This document shows, in pieces, positions 1 to 5,277 of a DNA stretch of 7,560 nt; the stretch's first letter is position 1; the number at the start of each line of letters is the position of its first letter. The translations under genes were made by a program, and so were the position numbers. Source of the stretch: Bacillota bacterium (lineage in GTDB: Bacteria; Bacillota; Clostridia; Lachnospirales; Lachnospiraceae); NCBI GenBank assembly GCA_023424995.1, contig JAFADH010000206.1:1-7560 (forward strand), read 5' to 3'. The notes under the pieces are model-generated. The model had not been told where the DNA came from. It searched no databases and saw only the letters and a list, made by a program, of their open reading frames with translations.

Positions 1-683
1 GTATAAGCCATACCGCCGCCGATAATCAGGGTATCCACCTTGTCAAGAAGATTCTCAATAACGGAAATCTTGCTGGATACCTTGGAGCCGCCAAGAATCG
101 CTACGAAAGGTCTTTTGGGATTATTCACCGCATTGCCGAGGAATTCGATCTCCTTTTGCATTAAGTATCCTACAACGGAGGTTTCCACATACTGGGTAAC
201 ACCAACGTTGGAGCAATGAGCCCTATGTGCGGTACCGAAGGCATCATCAACGAACACATCACAAAGGGAAGCCAGTTCCTTACTGAAAGCCTCTCCGTTC
301 TTAGTTTCTTCTACTCTGTAACGGGTATTCTCAAGAAGTATTACATCGCCGTCCTTCATGGCAGCTACCGCAGCCTTCGCATTCTCACCGACCACGATGT
401 CATCCTTGGCGAATTTTACCTCCTGCCCTAATAATTCAGCCAGTCTGACAGCTACTGGTGCTAAGGATAACTCCGGCTTCGGCTCACCCTTGGGCTTGCC
501 CAAATGGGAGCAGAGGATTACCTTGCCGCCGTCACTGATCAATTTCTTAATTGTAGGAAGAGCGGCTACCAGACGAACCTCATCGGTAATCCTTCCCTCC
601 TGCAGGGGAACGTTAAAATCACATCTTACCAATACTCTTTTACCTTTTACATTGATATCATCAACTGATTTCTTGTTTAACAT
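1..683 (-). CDS. pgk: Phosphoglycerate kinase, N-terminal 227 codons (cut by left edge)
   Basis: Phosphoglycerate kinase transfers the acyl phosphate of 1,3-bisphosphoglycerate to ADP, giving ATP and 3-phosphoglycerate in the cytosol; it uses the product of Gap, encoded just upstream. Translating from the ATG at 683 gives MLNKKSVDDINVKGKRVLVR, followed by the family signature RVLVRCDFNVP at residues 16-26, with substrate-site Arg20, Asp22 and Asn24. Further family motifs are CSHLGKPKG (58-66), ENTRYR (118-123), DDAFGTAHRAH (146-156) and the start of the nucleotide domain, LGGSKVSSKI (197-206). About 227 of the usual roughly 395-400 residues are present, ending inside the C-terminal domain; truncation is only by the window edge. 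No frameshift is visible. The start is fixed by an AAAGGAG site 7 nt upstream. The leader is unusual, with a long tandem repeat running up to this site. Identification is very secure. Confidence 0.97.
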   Translation of the reverse strand, partial: MLNKKSVDDINVKGKRVLVRCDFNVPLQEGRITDEVRLVAALPTIKKLISDGGKVILCSHLGKPKGEPKPELSLAPVAVRLAELLGQEVKFAKDDIVVGENAKAAVAAMKDGDVILLENTRYRVEETKNGEAFSKELASLCDVFVDDAFGTAHRAHCSNVGVTQYVETSVVGYLMQKEIEFLGNAVNNPKRPFVAILGGSKVSSKISVIENLLDKVDTLIIGGGMAY

Positions 684-690
684 ATTCAAT

Positions 691-698
691 CTCCTTTC
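691..698 (-). promoter_or_regulatory. pgk ribosome binding site at the edge of the repeat array
   Basis: The minus strand reads GAAAGGAG followed by 7 nt and the pgk ATG. Its 5' GAAA is also the conserved GAAA of a repeat unit: on the plus strand TTTC at 695 precedes the first full unit at 702 by only 7 bp. The Shine-Dalgarno site therefore appears to sit in a truncated last unit, so the array reaches the translation initiation region. Confidence 0.85.
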
Positions 699-701
699 AG
701 A

Positions 702-960
702 TTTCATGCATCACAGATTTCGTAGTATTACAGATTTCAATATTACAGTTTTCGTAGATTACAAATTTCATATATTATAGATTTCATATATTACAGTTTT
801 CATATAATTACAGATTTCATATATTGTAGATTTCATATATTACAGTTTTCGTAGATTATAGATTTCATATATTACAGTTTTCATATATTACAGTTTTCAC
901 ATAATTACAGCTTTCATATATTACAGTTTTCACATAATTACAACTTTCATAATTTGCAGA
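702..960 (-). repeat. Tandem array of 16 degenerate 16-17-bp units in the pgk leader
   Basis: On the plus strand the consensus unit is TTTCATATATTACAGT; in the pgk sense direction it is ACTGTAATATATGAAA. The TTTC anchor occurs at 702, 718, 735, 750, 766, 782, 798, 815, 831, 847, 863, 879, 895, 912, 928 and 945, so spacing is 16 bp with occasional 15 or 17. Three variants recur: TTTCATATATTACAG, TTTCGTAGATTAcAg (718, 750, 847; the 718 copy has one extra base) and a 17-bp form with TTTCACATAATTACA (895, 928). The units at 895-911 plus 912-927 are repeated as 928-944 plus 945-960, a 33-bp higher-order unit. There is no unique spacer between units and no coding potential with a ribosome site. The array lies between the gap hairpin and the pgk start, so it should be transcribed as untranslated leader or lie just upstream of the pgk transcription start. 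Its function is unknown; slippage-prone length variation that tunes pgk expression is one possibility. Confidence 0.93.
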
Positions 961-1021
961 CGCAAGCCCGTATAATACCTGCATATCTTGAAAACTCCGC
1001 ATATCTTTGCTGTACGATAAA
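961..1021 (-). other. Non-repetitive spacer between gap hairpin and array
   Basis: This short segment would hold a separate pgk promoter if one exists. On the minus strand a TATTAT hexamer is present (plus-strand ATAATA at 972-977), but the position 17 bp upstream reads GCGGAG, which is no -35. GATATGC occurs twice on the minus strand about 18 bp apart. I see no convincing promoter, so pgk may depend on read-through from gap. Confidence 0.3.
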
Positions 1022-1047
1022 GGGTCCGGCCCTGAACGACCGGACCC
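1018..1047 (-). terminator. GC-rich hairpin downstream of gap (weak terminator or attenuator)
   Basis: GGGTCCGG at 1022-1029 pairs perfectly with CCGGACCC at 1040-1047 across a 10-nt loop. In the gap transcript the hairpin begins 41 nt after the stop codon and is followed by UUUAUCG. The 8-bp GC-rich stem is stable but the U-tract is short, so it could be a partial terminator that lets some polymerase into pgk, or a 3' stabiliser at a processing boundary. Confidence 0.6.
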
Positions 1048-1088
1048 ATGATGGATCAATTACTATTAAGTTTGCCTGAGGGAACTGA

Positions 1089-2102
1089 TTAAGCTAACTC
1101 AGCGAAGTATTTAATTGTTCTTACCATCTGGCTTGTGTAGGAATTCTCATTGTCATACCAGGATACTACCTTAACTAAGGTCTTGCCGTTCTCAAGATCG
1201 GTAATCTTGGTCTGTGTTCCGTCGAATAAGGAACCATAAGTAATACCGATAACATCGGAGGATACGATCTCATCCTCAGTATAGCCGAAGGAAGCGGAAG
1301 AAGCTGCCTTCATGGCTGCATTCACTTCAGCTGCAGTTACCTTGCCGTTCACAACTGCTACCAGTTCGGTTGTGGAGCCTGTGGGAACAGGTACTCTCTG
1401 TGCCGCGCCGTCTAATTTTCCGCTTAACTCGGGAATAACAAGACCGATTGCCTTAGCAGCTCCGGTGGAGTTGGGAACGATATTCACAGCTGCCGCACGG
1501 GCTCTTCTTAAGTCGCCGTTTCTGTGAGGACCGTCAAGGGTCATCTGATCGCCTGTGTAAGCATGGATGGTCGTCATAAAGCCTTTTTCGATAGGAGCCA
1601 GCTTATTTAATGTATCTGCCATAGGAGCCAGGCAGTTGGTTGTACAGGAAGCTGCGGAGATGATGGTATCGGAAGCCTTTAAAACCTTCTCATTAACACT
1701 GAATACAACAGTAGGAAGATCATTGCCTGCCGGAGCAGAGATAACAACCTTCTTAGCGCCTGCATCAATATGTGCCTGTGATTTTGCTTTAGAAGCGAAG
1801 AAACCGGTACACTCAAGAACTACATCTACGCCGATCTTGCCCCAGGGTAAGTCAGCGGGATTCTTCTCAGCGTAAATCTGGATCTCATGTCCGTCAACTA
1901 CGATGGAGCTTTCCTTTGCTACTACGGTATCTGCCTTAGCATATCTTCCCTGAGCAGAATCGTATTTTAATAAATGTGCCAACATCTTAGCATCTGTTAA
2001 ATCATTGATCGCTACAACTTCATAGCCTTCTGCTCCGAACATCTGTCTAAATGCAAGACGGCCGATACGTCCAAAACCATTAATTGCTACTTTTACTGCC
2101 AT
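1089..2102 (-). CDS. gap: Type I glyceraldehyde-3-phosphate dehydrogenase, phosphorylating
   Basis: This enzyme oxidises glyceraldehyde 3-phosphate with NAD+ and inorganic phosphate to 1,3-bisphosphoglycerate in the cytosol and supplies the pgk product downstream. The 337 residues match the normal family length. The N-terminal Rossmann fold begins AINGFGRIGRLAFRQ (residues 6-20), and Asp34 in AINDLTD is the position that favours NAD over NADP. The catalytic motif is SAASCTTNC with nucleophile Cys153; His180 in TTIHAYTGDQ is the base. Substrate-side motifs include DGPHRNGDLRRARAAA (190-205), NIVPNSTGAAKA and the C-terminal SWYDNENSYTSQM. The start has AGGAGG at 2111-2116, 8 nt before the ATG. 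Upstream lie a good sigma-A promoter and a hairpin leader; no CggR-type regulator gene precedes it. A GC-rich hairpin follows and pgk starts 405 nt later. A gluconeogenic NADP-type paralogue is less likely given Asp34. Confidence 0.98.
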   Translation of the reverse strand: MAVKVAINGFGRIGRLAFRQMFGAEGYEVVAINDLTDAKMLAHLLKYDSAQGRYAKADTVVAKESSIVVDGHEIQIYAEKNPADLPWGKIGVDVVLECTGFFASKAKSQAHIDAGAKKVVISAPAGNDLPTVVFSVNEKVLKASDTIISAASCTTNCLAPMADTLNKLAPIEKGFMTTIHAYTGDQMTLDGPHRNGDLRRARAAAVNIVPNSTGAAKAIGLVIPELSGKLDGAAQRVPVPTGSTTELVAVVNGKVTAAEVNAAMKAASSASFGYTEDEIVSSDVIGITYGSLFDGTQTKITDLENGKTLVKVVSWYDNENSYTSQMVRTIKYFAELA

Positions 2103-2135
2103 GATTAATTCCTCCTAAATGTTTAAATTTATAAT

Positions 2136-2155
2136 TTACTGTCCGAAGACAGTAA
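2136..2155 (-). promoter_or_regulatory. UUCG-capped hairpin in gap 5' leader
   Basis: In the gap transcript TTACTGTC pairs perfectly with GACAGTAA around a UUCG loop closed by C-G, the exceptionally stable cUUCGg tetraloop. It lies between the predicted start site (about 2195) and the ribosome site (2111-2116), with no U-tract after it, so it is not a terminator. A 5' stabiliser of a highly expressed glycolytic message is the likely role (inference). Confidence 0.75.
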
Positions 2156-2201
2156 TTAATCTTACTGGTTCACATTGACAAAATTTTCTCAATGCAGATT
2201 T

Positions 2202-2230
2202 ATTTTACCTAATTTACAAAAAAATATCAA
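2202..2230 (-). promoter_or_regulatory. Sigma-A promoter of gap
   Basis: The minus strand has TTGATA (plus 2225-2230), a 17-bp spacer and TAAAAT (plus 2202-2207), each hexamer one mismatch from consensus. The spacer starts with seven T's. Transcription should begin near 2195, giving a leader of about 90 nt that includes the UUCG hairpin. A second TTGTCA lies nearer the gene but has no good -10 at proper spacing. Confidence 0.8.
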
Positions 2231-2324
2231 GGCTTTCTTTATTTATTTCATTAATATTATGATAATGTTTATTTTTTAAAGTGAAACAAATTGTTTTTTG
2301 TGCACTATTGAATTACTGTATTTG

Positions 2325-2353
2325 TAATATATACCGGCTTCCGGCATATATTA
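2325..2353. repeat. 13-bp inverted repeat upstream of gap promoter
   Basis: TAATATATACCGG at 2325-2337 and CCGGCATATATTA at 2341-2353 pair over 12 of 13 positions with a 3-nt CTT loop. It lies between the spo0A terminator and the gap -35, about 95 bp upstream of that -35. No U-tract follows in either direction. It may be an operator or cruciform-prone element; no regulator can be named. The rest of the 343-bp gap-spo0A spacer is A/T-rich, with a small palindrome AAACAA-A-TTGTTT at 2284-2296. Confidence 0.6.
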
Positions 2354-2370
2354 TGATTATGGATCTGCTT

Positions 2371-2403
2371 AAAAAAGAACAGCACTGGCTGCTGTTCTTT
2401 TTT
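2371..2403 (-). terminator. Intrinsic terminator of spo0A
   Basis: AAAAAAGAACAGCA at 2371-2384 pairs perfectly with TGCTGTTCTTTTTT at 2390-2403 around a 5-nt loop. It begins 43 nt past the spo0A stop and ends in a run of six U's in the minus-strand RNA. The symmetric A/U ends would let it also work on the plus strand, but no plus-strand gene needs it. Confidence 0.93.
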
Positions 2404-2445
2404 ATTATCCATATATCCCATTCACATGGAATTGATTGTTTAAAT

Positions 2446-3246
2446 TTATGACCTTAATTTGTATTCTAAACGGATTTTATCGGCAATTAAGGCAACAAAT
2501 TCGGAATTCGTGGGCTTTCCTTTCCCGTTACTTACGGTATATCCGAATAACTCATCAATCGTATCCATCTTCCCTCTGCTCCATGCTACCTCGATGGCAT
2601 GGCGGATTGCCCGTTCAACCCTGCTGGGGGTTGTCTTGTGGCGCTTTGCGATGGAAGGATAAAGGAGCTTTGTTATGGAATTGAGCATCTCCGCATCGTT
2701 CACCGACATCATGATCGCATCGCGTAAGTACTGGTAGCCTTTAATATGTGCCGGAACACCAATCTCATGGATAATATTCGTTACATCCGATTCCAGATTT
2801 CTTTCCATATAAGTATTCTTATTCTCATATGCACTTACTCTGTGATTATCGATGAGTTTACTGTGATAGTCTCCCTTAATCTGTTTAATTCTGGACAAAA
2901 TCACATTATTATCAAAGGGCTTCATGATATAATAATTTGCACCGAGTTCAAATGCGTTCTCGGTAACGCCTTCCTGTCCAATGGCAGTGATTACGATAAA
3001 AGAAGGGCTTTTCTTAAATTCGGAATCTCTTCTTACCTTCTCCATTACTCCAAGCCCGTCCAATTTCGGCATAATCAGATCCAGGAGTACAACATCCGGT
3101 TTTTTCTCCTTAATCATGTCCAATGCGTCAATTCCATTCTCTGACTTACCAACCACTTCGATATCTGCATCCTCTTTTAATATGTCTTCCAGCAGATTCA
3201 CCATTCTTTCATTGTCATCAACAATTGCTACATTAATTTTACTCAT
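2446..3246 (-). CDS. spo0A: Spo0A, master response regulator of sporulation
   Basis: Spo0A is a cytosolic transcription factor which, when phosphorylated, binds 0A boxes and commits the cell to sporulation. The 266 residues match the family length. The N-terminal receiver domain (about 3-122) has the acidic pair Asp10/Asp11, the phospho-acceptor Asp56 in VVLLDLIMPKLDG, the switch Thr87 in ITAIG and Lys109 in MKPFDN. A linker leads to the effector domain (about 150-266), whose recognition helix region TPSRVERAIRHAIEVAWSRG (206-225) is the hallmark of Spo0A and separates it from other response regulators. All key residues are intact. The start is supported by GGAGG at 3259-3263, although its 12-nt distance from the ATG is longer than ideal. 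spoIVB lies upstream with a 544-bp gap that carries promoters and a perfect 0A box, so it is probably transcribed on its own and autoregulated. A strong terminator follows. Confidence 0.98.
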   Translation of the reverse strand: MSKINVAIVDDNERMVNLLEDILKEDADIEVVGKSENGIDALDMIKEKKPDVVLLDLIMPKLDGLGVMEKVRRDSEFKKSPSFIVITAIGQEGVTENAFELGANYYIMKPFDNNVILSRIKQIKGDYHSKLIDNHRVSAYENKNTYMERNLESDVTNIIHEIGVPAHIKGYQYLRDAIMMSVNDAEMLNSITKLLYPSIAKRHKTTPSRVERAIRHAIEVAWSRGKMDTIDELFGYTVSNGKGKPTNSEFVALIADKIRLEYKLRS

Positions 3247-3412
3247 TTACTTTTCCAACCTCCATACATATTTTTGTTGCTCAGCACTGATTGTTGTTAC
3301 CATTATCCCTTTGTATTTTTTACATTCATATACAGGTTGTTTGTTACAGCATTTTTCACGATTTGTGAGTTTTTAATGTAATACTTCTGAAATCATGTTG
3401 TTTTACGTTTCC

Positions 3413-3441
3413 ATTATACATCCTGGAAAATTTTGCGTCAA
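3413..3441 (-). promoter_or_regulatory. Sigma-A promoter P1 of spo0A (proximal)
   Basis: The minus strand has TTGACG (plus 3436-3441), a 17-bp spacer and a perfect TATAAT (plus 3413-3418), the best promoter in the window. Start of transcription would be near 3406, leaving a leader of about 160 nt before the spo0A ATG. I see no riboswitch or terminator fold in that leader. Confidence 0.85.
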
Positions 3442-3585
3442 CAAGTATCAGGATAGCAAATTTACCAAAAAACTGGGAACATAATGTGACAATTTTTACA
3501 AATGTTTTACATATAGCAACATGAATCTTCAAAAATTAACATTTCCAACTGCTTTCCAACCTTTGTAAATATTTACCATATATGA

Positions 3586-3614
3586 ATTATATCCATAATA
3601 ATCCAATCAATCAA
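3586..3614 (-). promoter_or_regulatory. Sigma-A-like promoter P2 of spo0A
   Basis: TTGATT (plus 3609-3614), a 17-bp spacer and a perfect TATAAT (plus 3586-3591) on the minus strand. The predicted start is near 3579. The perfect 0A box lies 18 bp upstream of this -35, centred at about -57, a position compatible with activation by phosphorylated Spo0A. Confidence 0.65.
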
Positions 3615-3632
3615 ACGTTTCTTTTCGCACCA

Positions 3633-3639
3633 TTCGACA
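3633..3639 (-). promoter_or_regulatory. Spo0A box (TGTCGAA)
   Basis: The minus strand carries TGTCGAA, an exact match to the Spo0A-binding heptamer, in the spo0A upstream region. Autoregulation through such boxes is established in Bacillus; here it is inferred from position and match. A 7-mer can occur by chance, but the location favours function. Confidence 0.65.
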
Positions 3640-3651
3640 TTGAAAAAATGA

Positions 3652-3681
3652 ATTTTATGAGAGAAAAAGGGTTCAATACAA
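3652..3681 (-). promoter_or_regulatory. Possible distal promoter P3 upstream of the 0A box
   Basis: TTGTAT (plus 3676-3681), an 18-bp spacer and TAAAAT (plus 3652-3657) on the minus strand. Its start would be near 3645, placing the 0A box at roughly +6 to +12, where a bound regulator would block it. The -35 has two mismatches and the region is A/T-rich, so this is tentative. Confidence 0.35.
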
Positions 3682-3735
3682 CATTTTGTATGAATGGAAA
3701 ATATTTACACATAACTTGCTGTAACTTTCTATTTT

Positions 3736-3768
3736 TTCGAAAATATTGATGGGGGTTTTCGTCGACGA
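3736..3768. other. Palindrome and 0A-like sites just past spoIVB
   Basis: TCGTCGACGA at 3759-3768 is a perfect 10-bp palindrome. On the minus strand CGACGAA (plus 3758-3764) and TTTCGAA (plus 3736-3742) each match the 0A heptamer TGNCGAA at six of seven positions. No intrinsic terminator is visible after spoIVB, so spoIVB transcription may run on toward spo0A. The remainder of 3247-3790 is A/T-rich with a palindrome GTAAATATTTAC at 3565-3576 and no gene. Confidence 0.3.
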
Positions 3769-3790
3769 TTTATTATAACAAAACATTTCC

Positions 3791-5089
3791 TTATTCTAAA
3801 TTATTTACCATGTTTTCAATGAAAGTACCGTAACCTTTCGTTGAATCCTGTATAAATACATGCGTAACCGCACCTATTATCTTATTATTTTGGATAATCG
3901 GGCTTCCGCTCATCCCCTGTACGATTCCGCCCGTCAGGTTTAAAAGCCTCGGATCCGTGATCCGGAGTACGATCCCCTTGCTGTGATTACTGTTGCTGAT
4001 ATCAAAGCTTTCAATCTCAATCTCATAGTCCGTTACTTTATCTTCTATGGTGCACCGGATGGTAGCCTTTCCTTTTTTCACTTCCTGCTTCAGCCCGATT
4101 TCCATAGGCTCCGCATCAGTAATTACAGTGTAGCTGGAATTAATTTTACCATAGATACCTTGAAAGGTGTTATGCGTAATTTTACCCAGCCGGTATCTGT
4201 CACTTTGCCGTATCATACCGATTAATTCACCGGGTTCGCCTTCCTTTCCCTTAATAATAGACATAATCTCGGCGGAATAGATAGAACCTGCCTTCACGTC
4301 CATCAGGAGATTCGTGTCAATATCGGTGATCCCATGGCCAAGCGCTCCGAATTGTCCGTCGGGTGAGATAAACGTCAGTGTACCGATACCCTGTGTGTTA
4401 TCCCTGATCCAGGCACCGATTTTATAACTTCCGCTGGAGGTCTTTACCGGGCTTATCTGTACCGTGATCTGTTCACTGTCTCTTCTTATTAACAGATTCA
4501 CCGGTTTTCCGTTACTTTTTTGAATCTCATCAATCAGTTCACTTTTTTTATTTAATACTTTTCCGTTAATTTTTAAAATGTAGTCACCGGATTTCAGCTT
4601 GCTTGCAATGGGTTCATAATTAAGTCCGTCCTGACCCGTGATCCGTCCGCTTCCAAGCACAAGAATTCCATCGGTTTCCACATAGATTCCGATGGGTGTC
4701 CCGCATGGAATCAATTCCGAAGTATCGATGACATCCAGGGAGATGTTCTTAAAATCAAACAAGCCAAAAAGCTTCAGGCTTATATTATATCTGCCCGTCT
4801 GTGAGGATTGCAGTGTAAACGGCTGATTCAGATCAATATTGATCTGATTCGCAGGTACTCTCAGATCATCTGCGCTGATGACCCCCACATTGTCCGTCTC
4901 AATATTTGCCTTAACCGGCATATTAAAATCAAAGGTCTCCTGCGTGCCCACCAATATCTTAATTTCATTGGGAATATGTTTTTCTATATAATAATAGAGA
5001 TAACCTGTGATACAGATCATATTTATGATAAACAGATAAACCAGTAACCTTCTGTAACGCCTCTTACCTTGACTTCTCTTATTCCTCAT
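3791..5089 (-). CDS. spoIVB: SpoIVB, forespore signalling serine peptidase (family S55)
   Basis: SpoIVB is made in the forespore, acts in the space between the forespore membranes and cleaves SpoIVFA, which releases the SpoIVFB protease to activate sigma-K in the mother cell. The 432 residues fit the family (about 425). A basic start (RNKRSQGKRRYRR) precedes one membrane segment at about 15-35, an uncleaved signal anchor. An N-terminal region to about 125 is followed by a PDZ domain (about 130-215; LKSGDYILKINGKVL at 165-179) and the S55 peptidase domain. The triad is visible: His252 in GALGHGI, Asp379 in RITDPRLL and Ser394 in GIVQGMSGSPI; the 15-residue Asp-to-Ser spacing equals that of Bacillus. 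GAGG at 5097-5100 supports the ATG. recN is upstream behind a terminator, so a separate promoter is expected, but I could not find a convincing sigma-F or sigma-G motif in the 114 bp between the recN terminator and the gene. Confidence 0.97.
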   Translation of the reverse strand: MRNKRSQGKRRYRRLLVYLFIINMICITGYLYYYIEKHIPNEIKILVGTQETFDFNMPVKANIETDNVGVISADDLRVPANQINIDLNQPFTLQSSQTGRYNISLKLFGLFDFKNISLDVIDTSELIPCGTPIGIYVETDGILVLGSGRITGQDGLNYEPIASKLKSGDYILKINGKVLNKKSELIDEIQKSNGKPVNLLIRRDSEQITVQISPVKTSSGSYKIGAWIRDNTQGIGTLTFISPDGQFGALGHGITDIDTNLLMDVKAGSIYSAEIMSIIKGKEGEPGELIGMIRQSDRYRLGKITHNTFQGIYGKINSSYTVITDAEPMEIGLKQEVKKGKATIRCTIEDKVTDYEIEIESFDISNSNHSKGIVLRITDPRLLNLTGGIVQGMSGSPIIQNNKIIGAVTHVFIQDSTKGYGTFIENMVNNLE

Positions 5090-5189
5090 CCTTTCACCTC
5101 ATACCGTCAAAAATCAAAAATCGAGTCTAAATTGTGTTAATAACATAACTATCCGGTATCATTACTTCCCTTAATTGATAGCATCTGAC

Positions 5190-5250
5190 ATAATAAAATT
5201 AAAAAGGATATACAGCACCATTGTATACCACAATAGTATTGTATATCCTT
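5190..5250 (-). terminator. Intrinsic terminator of recN, long two-part hairpin
   Basis: AAGGATATACA at 5204-5214 and TGTATATCCTT at 5240-5250 form a perfect 11-bp stem. The 25-nt loop contains a further small stem, ATTGT/ACAAT. In the recN transcript the stem starts 28 nt after the stop and is followed by a U-rich tail, UUUAAUUUUAUU. Confidence 0.82.
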
Positions 5251-5277
5251 ACTCTTAGTATTCGTTATTTTCAATTT

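Noticed and set aside
216..780. Plus-strand open frames opposite pgk
   Set aside because: They are antisense to a clearly coding pgk frame and show no recognisable domain; the second also runs into the repeat array.
702..960. CRISPR array
   Set aside because: Units of 16-17 bp follow each other directly with no unique spacers, and no cas gene is present.
702..960. Plasmid-type iteron origin
   Set aside because: The spacing is iteron-like, but there is no replication initiator gene or DnaA-box cluster, and the array lies between core chromosomal glycolysis genes.
865..1059. Small 64-residue protein with 11-residue repeats on the minus strand
   Set aside because: TTG start without a ribosome site; begins next to the gap hairpin and stops within the array. 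Best explained as translation of the DNA repeat.
5090..5203. Sigma-F or sigma-G promoter for spoIVB
   Set aside because: I looked for forespore -35/-10 patterns on the minus strand and found no pair with proper spacing; no CATnnTA-type -10 is present.
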